Of a stretch of DNA of 64,000 nucleotides, positions 36,966-49,276 are shown piece after piece. The number at the start of each line of letters is the position of its first letter. Within the stretch, counting starts at the first letter, position 1. The notes under the pieces were generated by a model, which did no database searches, was not told where the DNA came from, and saw only the letters and a list, made by a program, of their open reading frames with translations. This DNA comes from Raphanus sativus (taxonomy: Eukaryota > Streptophyta > Magnoliopsida > Brassicales > Brassicaceae): positions 17,493,579 to 17,557,578 of the forward strand of contig NC_079517.1 of the NCBI RefSeq assembly GCF_000801105.2, read 5' to 3'. Both the position numbers and the translations under genes were made by a program.

Positions 36966-37716
36966 AAATAAAACCTTAAACAATTAGGATTTCTCAAATA
37001 TGATAGTGAGGCTCACATATGACAAAAAAAAATAGTGAGGTTCACCGATGACCAAACTGTTTTTTTTTCAACTACGATTTACCAGAACCGGATTCTTTTG
37101 TAAAGAGATGATTGGTTTTATTTAGCAGAAATCTAAACAAACGAAACAGAGGAAAGACGTTCATCATCTTCTTCTTCTTTCGAAGATGAACATGTGTACC
37201 ACGACCGCACCATATACAGTGGCGGAGCCAGACATTAATATGACTGGGGTCAGTTCATCTTATAAGAAAATATTTTTTTTTGAAATTTAATAAAATAATT
37301 AATTAATAATTTAAATTATTAAATAAATCAAAATTATTTAATTTTTATCTATTCAAACATTAACTTACAAAATAGTCTGCATTTGCTAATTATTGGAACT
37401 TTACTTAATGATCTAAAATGGTTATGACAAAAATATACAATGAAAAATAAAATAATAATTTGTTATGAAAAACAAAAAAGTTAGTTCTATTTTACTAAAA
37501 ATGTTAAACACCTGGGAAAAATGGAAAGACAATCAAACAAAACATAAAGAAAATATAAAAATAATTATTAAAATAGTGGACTTTAGCCCACGTTATAAAA
37601 TAGTAGTATTAAGTAAATAAATAATGGGGTCAAATTACTTGGGAGGGAAAAAGTTAAGGGGGTCAATAAACCAAGAAGAGACTCTATGTGACATGTATTA
37701 ATACTACTAATCATCA
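36966..37716. other. Spacer with a possible transposon edge
   Basis: Mostly AT-rich. The phrase CAGTGGCGGAGCCAG at about 37218 is a word often found at plant transposon edges, but no matching second end was seen. No gene recognised. Confidence 0.35.
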
Positions 37717-37962
37717 CTAGAAGAATAACGCAAGGGCTTTGGGAGATGAAGTTACGTAGTTGCTGCACCTTGGCTTGTGACAGACGAAAGGTGAAGCCTG
37801 CAACGCAAAGACCCTCCATGCTTTGTTGGACCACGACTTCCTCATCGACAATCCTGTCTTGCTTTTGATGTCTTCTTCGTCTTTTAGCACACGGCCAAAC
37901 GGATTCTTGTTCTTGAAAAATACTCTGCTGCTACTGCCGGTCAAGCTCTTCCTCATCTCCAT
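37717..37962 (-). CDS. Hypothetical basic protein, 81 aa
   Basis: Single open frame starting MEMRKSLTGSSSRVFFKNKN and ending CSNYVTSSPKALALFF. It is basic, has a serine cluster near the N-terminus and two cysteines near the end, with no signal peptide or membrane span. A TATA-like TATATG lies about 90 bp upstream (near 38056). It could be a real small gene or a gene fragment; I do not recognise a family. It lies just downstream of the HIT gene on the same strand. Confidence 0.35.
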   Translation of the reverse strand: MEMRKSLTGSSSRVFFKNKNPFGRVLKDEEDIKSKTGLSMRKSWSNKAWRVFALQASPFVCHKPRCSNYVTSSPKALALFF

Positions 37963-38410
37963 GAATCAGATCGTAAACTTGGAAAAGGAAACCAATGGAA
38001 AGAAACAAAACTTTAACTGCACGTAGCGAGATTGCAAGAAGGTCTACAATAGACATATAAAAAATAGCAAACACGTGATCGCAAACCAGGCTTTTACAAA
38101 AAAAATATCTGTATGCAGATGCTAATGAACAAGTAGTGAAATGTTTACATTGTCAATTATGTCTCAGATATTCTTCAAAGATGGCTATCTGTTTTTACTC
38201 GAAAGCTTCAAACTTTTTTTTACCATTGAATTTTTTACAAAGTCGAAAGTTAAAAGAGTCAAATAATCTCTTCTTAACATAAAACAAAGTGTTTTTAGCA
38301 TAACGATGTTATGTCCCAAGCTTTTTATTTGTAAAGTCAGAAAAAGTCAATAGCAAACTCTGACAGTTCCTCTTATAACCTGGACAGCAGTCACAGTAGA
38401 TGAGATCCTT

Positions 38411-39405
<995 letters not shown>

Positions 39406-40544
39406 AACAGACGGAGAAGGGTGAGAAATGAGAAGAGAGCAAAGCACGATGGTTCATGTAGCATCCACGATGCTGCAACCACTTCATCTCGCCACTCTGT
39501 TTTTTATTCCAACCAATGATGAATGATCTCCAGCCACGTCATGCAAACTTTTGTCTGTATCTCATTTTTAATCATGCAAGTGCTAATGTGATTAGTGCAC
39601 CCAAAGCCCACCAAACATGGATAATTACTATTTTATTTTAATATCTTGAGTAATTCGGTAATATCGATCTTATATCATATAGTGGGTTTGTATGATTACT
39701 TATGAATTATGATCTTTATAACATAGTAGATGGAGTTTGTATAGTTAAGTAGGTTTTGATAAGAGAAGCTCATGGGATTCCATGGACCCCATACATAACG
39801 CTTAATGCGAAAGAGCTAATCATAGTTATAGATGATAACACATGTTTAAGGTACAGAAATGGAATAATTATCTAACTTTTAAGTAAGAAAAACTACTTTA
39901 CAGCTTACAAATTTTATTTTTATACAATACAATGATAGATATCTAATTAAAGTCGAATGCATCTTTCATTATACTACTCTCTTGTTATACCACAAACAGA
40001 AAGTAAAAGTGAGATTATGATGTCTGAACCGTCTATTCATGTTAACGTGACCCGATTATCACATCCGCTGCTTTTAGCCTTTTTAACACTTTAGTGTAGT
40101 GAAGATATAATAGTATATATTTTTTTGTTTGGAATTCAATTAATGAAATTCCTTAATATTAAAGTCTAAGTCTTTATTGATTCTAGATATAGTCCCTACT
40201 CCTACAGTCTTAGTGATAATGTCCAGTTGTTATTATCGTTGGCTTTGTCTAAACATGATTATACGCGGTGATGGATTATCGAATTTACATAAACCATGGA
40301 CCACGAAGTAGATACCTATGAACCTACTAATTATTTTATTCATTAAATCGTAATTACCAAATGAAATATGCATTATTTTAGCAAAATCATTAGCGGAAAA
40401 GCGATTACCATGCCTTGATCTGCCACAAAATTTAACGTAACATTGCTTAACCGTGGACGTAAATATCTTTTTCTTATTTTGAAATTAATTCGACAAAGAT
40501 TTTAACTTCCATTGATTAGTTACTTATAAGGTAAGTCGTGATGT
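39406..40544. other. HIT promoter side and spacer
   Basis: Contains the upstream region of the minus-strand HIT gene. The remainder is AT-rich DNA without recognised genes. Confidence 0.4.
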
Positions 40545-41241
40545 TTAGGGGTGGGCACTTTACCCTATATCTGAAGTGGCACCCGAACCCGATCCGAAAA
40601 ACCCGAACCGAAATCCGAACCAAAGTAGTAAAATACCCGAACGGATATTAAGTTAGGAGAGATTGGATATCCGAATCCGAACGGGTAATACCCGAACCCG
40701 AATGGATATCCGAAGATAACCGAACATATGTATACTTACTCTTATATTTCTAGTTTACATCTCTTATTTTCTTTAAAATATTTATATTGATATTGCACAT
40801 ACTTTAAAATCATATAGTATATATATAATTGTGGAGAAAATAATTTAATATTCATTTAAAATGCATGTCAAACTTTTTGTTTCATGTATTAACAAAAGTT
40901 ATATCCAAAGTTTAAAAACAATAGCCAAATTAATATTTTTATTTTTGAAATATTATCTCCAAATCTATTAATCATTCAATCTATAAAAAGAAAAAAATCA
41001 GTTAAATGAAATCTATATTTTTAAATATAAGAAACTTAAAAAATGAAAAATTTAATTTTATTTCTTTTAAAATCTAAATATTTGAACCCGGTCCGAAATA
41101 ACCGAACCCGAACTAAAAGTACCCAAATCCGATCCGAAGTATAGAAATATCCGAACGGATTCTATATTCCCTATACCGAAATACCTGAAAATCCAAAATA
41201 TCCAATCCGAATCCGAACGAGTATCCGAACGTCCACCCCTA
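40545..41241. repeat. CCGAA-rich inverted-repeat element, copy D (697 bp)
   Basis: Ends are inverted: TAGGGGTGGGCA at the left and GTCCACCCCTA at the right. About 180 bp at each side is dense in CCGAA/CCCGAACC words, and the middle is AT-rich. It is the most complete of four related copies in the window. No protein is coded. The flanks (TGATGTT left, TAATGTT right) may be a decayed target duplication. Confidence 0.6.
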
Positions 41242-43002
41242 GTAATGTTGACGGTGTCTCTTTAGGGGGAAACTAATTGAGTTTTGACATTTCAACTAAT
41301 ACTATTAGATTCCACCAAATGTAGTACTCATGACTACACGCCAAATGTTTAGAAAGTGTCACACCACTATGCAAAATGTTTGCAACGCTCCTTTACTGAT
41401 TTTCTAATAAGTTTTCTAATGGCCAATTTGGCTTAATAAACAAGAAACCAAACATATTTGCGGATCTATACAAAGAGAAGATGATTTTCGTGCCCTGGAT
41501 GAACAGAAGCGGGCAGAAGAGGAGGAATTTACTTTGGAGCCCTCGATGTTGGAGGACTACAGCGCAGGAGAAAAATGTTGCATAATAGCTCGAATAAGGT
41601 TAGCATATTTTTTTTAAAAAAAGCTTATCATATTATCAGATAAAGAAACCAAACGCCATTAAAATGAATATCTTGAATTCCTGTGTTTCTAATTACCCAA
41701 CGTACGAAAACCAGAAACCATATATAAAAACCAAAAGGAGGAGGTGGTAAGGAAATAAAATAGAACCATTTCATGCAACAATAAAAACCACAGTTACAAA
41801 AAAAAAACAATAAAAACCACCAAAATTAAACATCACATGAAGCTTGTAATCGTATAAAGTACAATTGATAACTAATGTTATTCTAACTAGCCTATAACTA
41901 CCTTTTTCAAAAAAAAAAACTAGCCTATAACTATTTCAAATAGCGTAGTTGAAAAAGAAACGAAATGAGTGGGAATGGAATTAAGGGGTTTCAGGAACTA
42001 TAGTTGATTAGTTGAACGCAATATAAGGCTATAAACGGAATATCTGAAAAATGTACAGTTCTTTGTCGGGCAGCTAATTATCTTTGTTTTTATGTATATA
42101 CTCTGCAATTGCCCTATTCTAATTTCGGATGTGCTTTTCATATTGGTTTGGTAAGAGACTGAGATCTCCCAAAATTAGTTATTGATTAATAAAAAAATAT
42201 TAAGACTCACATACATCAACTTGGATTTAGAATCTTTTTTTTTTTTTTTTTAAGATTCTTTGCTTAAGCTTTCGTAATAATAATGGTGGTTAAAGAATCA
42301 TAATTTAGATCCAAACCCCAAAGCGAACTAGAAAACGCAAAGAAGAAAAAAAGAGAAAAGGGTACCAAAGAAGAAAAAAAAGTGAAGAAGAAGGCAAAGG
42401 ATCGGGCCCCACCACAACGAATCACATAACTCGCGCCAAAGCGTGTGGTTCAATGCCATGTAAAAGCGCGTCGCCTAACAAAACAGAGACCAGACCGGGA
42501 CACTGTCAACAAATAATCGTTTTTCTTTTCTGCTCACTTTGTGTTTTTAACGATGATGGCGTGAAAGAGAGAGAGATAGAGAGGAAGCAGTATTGGCCTA
42601 CAAGAATTTTTGGCGAGGAGAGAGAGAAGACTCAGAGGAACAAAAGTGTCGCTTTTTTCTTCTCAGCATTTTACACTTATCATGTCGTCTTTAACGCTTT
42701 TGTAAAAAGCTAAAAAGAGATAAAGATACCAAAGACGAAGACTTGAGACAGAGAGACCCAATTCTCTTTATTCTTCTTCTTGTATCTGTCTTCCTAAATA
42801 TACTCTGTTTCTGTACCTTCAATCTTCTTTTCTATCCTTTGTAGCTTCCACTTGTGTTCGATGCTCCGTCTCTTTCTCACTTAGTGTAAACATGTTGGAA
42901 TGCAGTAAGCTCCTAAAAAGAGAATGTTCTTGAGAGTGATTTGCTCTTTTGTTTCTTCTTGTTGCTAAAACAGAATTTAAAAAAAAAAATCCTGAAAAAA
43001 AG
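41242..43002. other. Spacer and 5' region of the SCAB gene
   Basis: Up to about 42230 AT-rich with no clear gene except the small open piece at 41471. From about 42300 the sequence becomes purine-rich and then T/C-rich, typical of promoter and 5' UTR before the ATG at 43003. An 86-codon open frame (42453-42713) lies here but looks non-coding. Confidence 0.4.
41471..41598 (+). other. Exon-like acidic fragment, unrecognised
   Basis: Open stretch reading QREDDFRALDEQKRAEEEEF and continuing TLEPSMLEDYSAGEK to a possible splice donor (AAG/GTTAGC). Composition is protein-like in the middle of AT-rich spacer, yet no neighbouring exons or family were recognised. Possibly a gene relic. Confidence 0.3.
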
Positions 43003-45424
43003 ATGACGAAAGTGTGTCGTGAAACTGAAGAAAGGACAATACCAGAATCAGTTCTTACGGTATCAACAGATGTGAGCTTTGCTTCTAACCATTTTCCACC
43101 ATACAAGTTAGGACCTGATAATGAGATCGTAGATGAACCAAAACAAGATGAAAAAGGTCCATCAGTTGAAGAGACCGTCGAGAAAGAGAGCCAACTCTTG
43201 TCTGATCAGCACAAGAGGCTTTCAGTGCGTGACCTCGCTAGTAAATTTGACAAGAATTTGTCTACAGCTATTAGTTTGGCTGATGAGGTTTTTGCATATC
43301 TCTCTGTTCTGTTTTTCACATAACATTTTTTTTCTCTTTTTTTTTCTTTTGCTGAGTTTTGTGTAATATTTTAGGCAAAGTTAAAAGAAGTGGCTTCTTT
43401 GGAGGGACATGTTATGTTGAAGAAGCTAAGAGATGCTTTAGAATACATGAGAGGACGCACAGATGGGCAGAACAAGGAAGATGTGGAGAAAGCTATCTCC
43501 ATGGTTAAACCTAATCTCTTGTTAATGTGATCATATCAGTTTCGCATGCTGATTCTGAAACTAACGGTTTTGTCTGAAACTGTGAGTAGGTTGAAGCTCT
43601 AGCTGTCAAGTTAACTCAGAATGAAGGTGAACTAATTCAAGAAAAGTTTGAAGTAAAAAAACTTGGAAACTTCCTCAAGCAGGTCTGAAGATGTCTCTTT
43701 GGTTACTTTGCTAACGTAAGGATCATTAATGATACTGATTGATTCTTGTTCTCATGATGTCAGGCTTCAGAAGATGCAAAGAAACTAGTAAACCATGAAA
43801 AGTCATTTGCATGCGCTGAGATAGAAAGTGCGAGAGCCGTTGTGCTTAGACTTAGAGACGCATTTGAAGAACAGGAGCGAAGCTCTGAAGCTTCTAGAGC
43901 TCAGGGACCGGTAAGTTTCATAGTTTGATCATGTTCTGATATATAGTAACGGTTAACAACTTCATAATCAACATATGTTTTTCATTACAAAGGATGTTGA
44001 GAAAATGGTTGAGGAGGTTCAGGAAGCTAGACAGATCAAACGCATGCATCACCCAACAAAGGTACTATAATACTACATCATTTTCATAGCTTCATTAATT
44101 GATGGGTTACACACTAAAAAGTATTATAACTCAGGTGATGGGCATGCAACATGAACTTCATGGTTTAAGAAACCGAATCCAAGAGAAGTATATGAACTCT
44201 GTTAAACTTCATCAAGAGGTATTTTATTACAGTTTCAAACATAGTTGAAGTCTGTTTCTCATTTCTTTGTTCTTTCCTTTGATAACAACCATCAAAAATC
44301 TCAAGATAGCAACAATCAAAAGAGCTGAAGAATCCAAGTCCTGTCCATTTGTTCTAGAAGGCACACAAAGTCTCGGCTCTTGCTTAAAAATCCGTGTCAA
44401 TGCTCCAGATAGTGCCATAGATCTTTCCAACTGTTCGATCCAATGGTACCGTGCAGCATGTGAAACTAGCAGAAGGGAAGCTATATCTGGTACTTGGACC
44501 TATCTGCTTGCTTCATCTTTTGTGTGTTTTTAAGTAAATGAAGTTTAGCTTTGAGCAGTTCATATCTTTCTCATAGGTGCAAACCAATCAGTGTATGCTC
44601 CAGAACCATTTGACGTCGGTAGGATCTTACAGGCAGACATTCTTTCAAATGGACAGAAAGTCACAGTTACAACCGATGGTCCAATTAATCCTGGTTGGTA
44701 TACAATAACTATAGACGCTTACAAACAAACATTTTAAGTGGACAATATAAGTGAATGTATGGCTTACTGAGTTGCAGATGCTGTGTTGCAATCCAGAATA
44801 GAGTCTTTGATGAAAAAATCCAACAGTGAATTCAGCGTATGTTATACAACTATCCTCTTGTTTACTATGAAAAGAGTTGCATGATGTTTATGCTCTAGCA
44901 AGCTGAACATTTTCAGCTCTGTTTCAGGTGGTTATATCACAGATGAATGGACAAGACTATGCATCTCGATCTCATGTCTTCACTGTTGGAAAGACAAGGA
45001 TAAAGCTGTCACGAGGATGGATCACAAAGGCGAGAGAAATATATTCGACATCCATGCAGGTACTTAGAGACTCTTTCTTCATTCTATTTGACTTGACATA
45101 ATGACATTCAGTGAAAATTTCTTACAAATGTGTATGGTTCTGAATTGGTATATTAATCATTCAGCTATGTGGAGTTAGAGGCAATGTTAAAGCTCCTACG
45201 AAGTCGTTGCTCTGGCAACCAAGAAAGAGTTTAACTTTCACACTAACCTTTGAATCAGAACAAGAACGTAATACAGCCATAGCCCTTGCTCGAAAATACG
45301 CGTTTGATTGCAATGTAAGCAAAACTATCCTTGAAATGCTATTTTTACACTCTGAAATCATTGTGGATACATATAACAGGCTTTTTCACATATGCAGGTT
45401 TCATTGCTTGGGCCAGATGATTAA
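43003..45424 (+). CDS. Stomatal closure-related actin-binding protein (SCAB family)
   Basis: Twelve exons: 43003-43287, 43375-43503, 43590-43682, 43764-43910, 43993-44061, 44135-44218, 44306-44489, 44577-44693, 44778-44836, 44928-45059, 45165-45314 and 45398-45424, giving 491 aa with every phase correct. The ATG at 43003 (MTKVCRETEERT) matches the family start; an upstream in-frame ATG at 42949 is ignored. After an actin-binding N-terminal part comes a long coiled coil (about residues 75-265, with KLKEVASLEGHVMLKKLRDA and VEALAVKLTQNEGELIQEK). A C-terminal immunoglobulin-PH-like module follows (SIQWYRAACE, YAPEPFDVGRIL, LCGVRGNVKAP). SCAB1 bundles and stabilises actin filaments in guard cells; this copy probably corresponds to At3g56480 (from memory). 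No damage seen. Confidence 0.9.
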
Positions 45425-46017
45425 ACTAATGGTGAACAAGACATTCTTATTAACCAACCAACCACTTGATGTTTTTTTTTGGTTCTGTGTGTTGTTTGTT
45501 TGTTTTTTCCCACACTGGTGTTCAAGGAAGTTGCAAGTTTGGCTTCTCAGTGATCATCTAATGTTGCTGCACAGAGTTTTATTATAGGTAGCCGATTTCA
45601 ATTTTTTTTTCCTTCTTTTGTCAGATCACAGTTTGGTATGGTTTCCATGTCTGATTGTTTTTGGTTTGTTTGCTTGATTTATATTTTTCTGATTTAGGAC
45701 GCAATATTGTTAATCAGCTTATGAGGGTGCGATTAAAAACTTAGATTTGTTTATAACTTTTACAAGCAAATGAGAAGTTCCCTAATTCGATTATCAATAT
45801 GTATTTGTCATCTGGTGTTTAACTTATTAAACATTAGAGTAATCAACAATGCAGACACAGCTGTTCCAAAAAAAGATCTCTCATTTTCTTAAAGCGACGT
45901 CGTTTCAGAGGGCATGTCATATATCTATTTACTTATCTAGACAGTAGATAAGATATCTAACCATTTAAGACAAAACAACGAAGAGAGAGATCGTGTAAGA
46001 GGAAAATTGAGCAAAAA
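45425..46017. other. SCAB 3' flank and promoter of the reductase gene
   Basis: T-rich 3' untranslated sequence, then a short intergenic stretch. The palindromic core GACGTC with the surrounding phrase GCGACGTCGTTTC near 45893 is a plausible promoter element about 120 bp before the next ATG. Confidence 0.4.
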
Positions 46018-47447
46018 ATGGAGGCTTTGGTTTGCCGGAAACTAGGAGATCCAACGGCGACGGAGCCAGGGAGTACAGAATCTCCGGTGGAAGTGAGCAA
46101 AACCCACCCGATCCCGCCTCTGACCTCCGACACAGCGGTGAGAGTCAAAGTCACAGCAACGAGCTTGAACTTCGCGAATTACCTTCAGATTCTCGGCAAG
46201 TACCAGGAGAAGCCTCCGTTGCCTTTCATCCCTGGCTCCGACTACTCCGGAATCGTCGACGCCATCGGTCCATCCGTCACCAAACTCCGCGTCGGCGATC
46301 GCGTCTGCTCCTTCGCCGCTCTCGGTTCCTACGCTCAGTTCATCGTCGCCGATCAGTCTCTCATGTTCGTTACTAGATCAACCTAACCTCCCTATCTCTT
46401 GTTTTACTGTGGCTTATGTTGGTGTGGTGTTGTTTCAGGTTCCTTGTACCGGAAGGATGCGACATGATCGCTGCAGCTGCACTTCCTGTTGCGTTTGGGA
46501 CTTCTCACGTTGCACTTGTCCATAGAGCTCGTTTGACCTCTGGTCAGGTATATATGTATGATGATGCGAGTGAGTTTGTTTGTGCAAAAAGGTTGAGAAA
46601 CTCTGTTGATTTTGACGCAGGTCTTGATGGTTCTTGGTGCTGGTGGTGGTGTTGGCCTTGCAGCTGTACAAATCGGAAAGATTTGTGGAGCTGTTGTCAT
46701 TGCGGTTGCTAGGTACGTACGTGCATGCTCGTTCAGAGGCTTAGTTTGGGGTTTATTATCTTATATTCGATTAGAATTATGTTTTTGTTTTGCCAGAGGG
46801 AGTGAGAAGATTCTGCTGTTGAAGTCAATGGGAGTGGATCATGTTGTTGATTTAGGCAGTGAAAACGTTATTACAAGCGTTAAAGAGTTCGTCAAGACAA
46901 GAAATCTCAAAGGAGTTGATGTTCTGTATGATCCTGTAGGAGGGAAACTCACCAAGGAGTCTATGAAAGTTCTCAACTGGGGAGCTCAGATTCTTGTGAT
47001 TGGTTTCGCAAGCGGTGAAGTACCTCTCATTCCCGCTAACATAGCACTTGTTAAGGTAAATGAAATGATTGTCTAGTAGATAAGAGAGTCGCTAGAGAGA
47101 ATCTAACACAACTTGGTGGCAGAATTGGACGGTTCATGGTCTTTATTGGGGCAGCTACAAAATCCACCAACCCAATGTTCTTGATGATTCCATCAGAGAA
47201 TTACTGTCATGGCTTGCTAGAGGATTGATCACTATTCACATCTCTCATACCTATAGTCTCTCCCAGGTAAAAACTCAATATATATCTTCATGAATCATTA
47301 TATCAAAACTCATAACACATGGAACTAAAATACTTACCGTTTGAGTGACAGTCCAATCTTGCATTTGGGGCCATCAAAGACAGGAAGGCAATAGGAAAAG
47401 TGATGATTGCTCTCGACCACAAGGCTACTCTGTCTTCAAAACTATAG
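46018..47447 (+). CDS. Zinc-family quinone oxidoreductase-like dehydrogenase
   Basis: Six exons: 46018-46364, 46439-46547, 46621-46712, 46797-47055, 47123-47266 and 47352-47447, encoding 348 aa. It has the GroES-like N-terminal fold (VRVKVTATSLNFANYLQILG, PFIPGSDYSGIVDAIGPSV, VGDRVCSFA) followed by a Rossmann fold with GAGGGVG (158-164). The catalytic zinc ligands of classical alcohol dehydrogenase and the structural-zinc cysteines are absent. It therefore belongs with the zinc-free NADPH:quinone oxidoreductase branch of the medium-chain family and would use NADPH. No targeting peptide is obvious, so it is probably cytosolic or peroxisomal; the C-terminal tripeptide SKL is a textbook peroxisomal signal. 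The Arabidopsis partner is probably At3g56460 (from memory). Confidence 0.92.
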
Positions 47448-48179
47448 ACACTCTCTGTAGCCACAGAAGAGAACTGATTCTGTTTCTCTAAGTTTACCAT
47501 GTCATAATGTAGTTTACCACACATCCTGTTTGAATTTAATAATCATGACTTGTTTGAATTCTCTGGAAATAACTTTTTTTTTTCAGAATAAATTTCATAG
47601 TATGTTACTGTTTTGGTTTATGTGTTTTATGCAAACCGGTTTTGGTTTGAGTGAAGATTAAGGTTCTGTCTTTCTGGTTAGTACCGGTTTAACCATAAAA
47701 GAAACCAGTATAGAATCCAAAGATTCAAGGCTGTAGCCTGTATGCGACTAACATATATCTATGTTCTCTTTTTACAAAATTAGCAAATCAGTTATTATGG
47801 TTCATCAAAACCACCTCCATCGTCAAGAAGATATAGTTTTCCATCCAAGAACCCAAAGAAAAAAAAATCGTTTTCATTGCTTTTATCCAATGTTCTTGTG
47901 ATTTGACTCCCTTCTTTTCTGAATTCTTCATGTTTTTCTTTCAATCTTCTATAAAAATACCCATATTGTGTTCTTACATCTCTTCCCTTCAGAAATAAAA
48001 AGTTCTGAATCCAAAAACACAAATAAATGTGACATTTCTTCTGTTTTTCTTTTCTTGCAATTGTTGTCATATTTATTAATAAGGGTTTTGATTTTCGTGT
48101 GGTTTCATCAAGATTTTATTTAGGGAGTGAATGTTGAGCCAATGACAAGCAAATCTTGATTTGGTTGTGTAGAGAGTTG
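47448..48179. other. Intergenic region before the thioredoxin gene
   Basis: 3' flank of the reductase gene and promoter of the thioredoxin gene. A minus-strand 91-codon open frame (48070-47795) has no family features. Confidence 0.35.
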
Positions 48180-48975
48180 ATGGGAAACCGTTGTGCAAGA
48201 ACTTCTTGTTGTAGAAAGGTAATGATTACATCTTGTGTTCATTGTTAGCTACAACGTAACATCTTGTGTTCGAGTCTTGCATCCATTGAATGTTTAATAA
48301 GGCAGAGATGAGATGAAGAATCTATGTTTAGAAACCGGTAACATATATAGAACTTTATGTATGTGTTTACAGTTATGGTCATGTATATGCTGCTGCAGCA
48401 ACAGCAACAACAACAAGGACGAGGCTCAAGCTAGAAGCCAACATGGGACTAAAGGAAAGGTCCATCCGGTAACCAAAATCGAAAAATGGGAAGAAAAGAT
48501 GACAGAAGCTAACAACAATGGCATGATTGTAAGCTTTCTTCTTCTTTTTCAAAACATGTTAGCATTCTCTTGGATTCTTCCTCTTTTTTCTATCTAACAT
48601 AATCATTCGATCAATCAAACAGCTTGTGGTGTACTTCAGCGCGCCGTGGTGTGTACCTTGTAAAAAGATAGAACCAGAATTCAGAAAACTTGCTTCTAGA
48701 TACCCTTCAATGATATTTGTAACCATTGATGTCGAAGAACTCGCTGTAAGTAAACTGCAAACTCTTGTGCTTTTGAGATGAAGTTTTAGTATTTGAGATT
48801 AAATTTGGTGAAAATAATAAAACAGGAGTTTAGTGATGAATGGAACGTTGAAGCTACACCAACTATAGTGTTCCTTAAAGATGGGAGACAAATGGATAAA
48901 CTTGTTGGTGCTGAAACCTCAGAGCTTCAGAAGAAAACAGCTGCTGCTGCAGATCTCTTACTCAAAAAACCATAA
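48180..48975 (+). CDS. h-type thioredoxin with WCVPC site
   Basis: Four exons: 48180-48218, 48373-48528, 48623-48745 and 48826-48975, giving 155 aa. The start is supported by MGNRCARTSCCRK, a typical N-myristoylation site (Gly2) with neighbouring cysteines for palmitoylation. A further CICCC cluster opens exon 2. The thioredoxin fold runs from about residue 45, with the redox centre WCVPC (Cys75 and Cys78) and the cis-proline ATPTI (Pro118). The site has Val where most h thioredoxins have Gly. It should reduce disulfides, probably at a membrane face. It matches the Arabidopsis TRX h10-like gene At3g56420 (from memory). Tight exon spacing, no damage. Confidence 0.88.
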
Positions 48976-49276
48976 ACTCTAAACAATAGAAGAGAAACAG
49001 AGTTAGGCTTTCTTCCATTGTCTGTCAGAAATTTGTTCAGAGGAAGTGATTTCAAGAAGTTACTTGCGAATGAAGTAAGTGCCATGAGATTTTTTTAATC
49101 CTCCATTAAAAATCTGATTTGGTTAAGACCTAACGTTGTTTTATATTCTTTTTAACGTTGTTTCAGACAAAAAAACATGGAGACGGAGAAGAGTTTGGTG
49201 AGGAAGGTTTTATATAGCAGCCATGTCTTCTTGAGTTCTCATTTGTGAAAATATATTTGTTTCTCTTTTATATATA
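48976..49276. other. 3' flank of the thioredoxin gene
   Basis: Probable 3' UTR, perhaps with an intron (GTAAGT at 49076, AG at about 49167). Ends at the Helitron border. Confidence 0.35.

Noticed and set aside
37218..37232. GTGGCGGAGCCAG as a transposon terminus
   Set aside because: Only one end visible and no target duplication, so kept as a note only.
42453..42713. 86-codon frame upstream of the SCAB gene
   Set aside because: Purine-rich leader DNA; no homology seen and not in frame with the gene.
46032..46376. 114-codon frame overlapping the reductase first exon
   Set aside because: Out-of-frame shadow of the real first exon.
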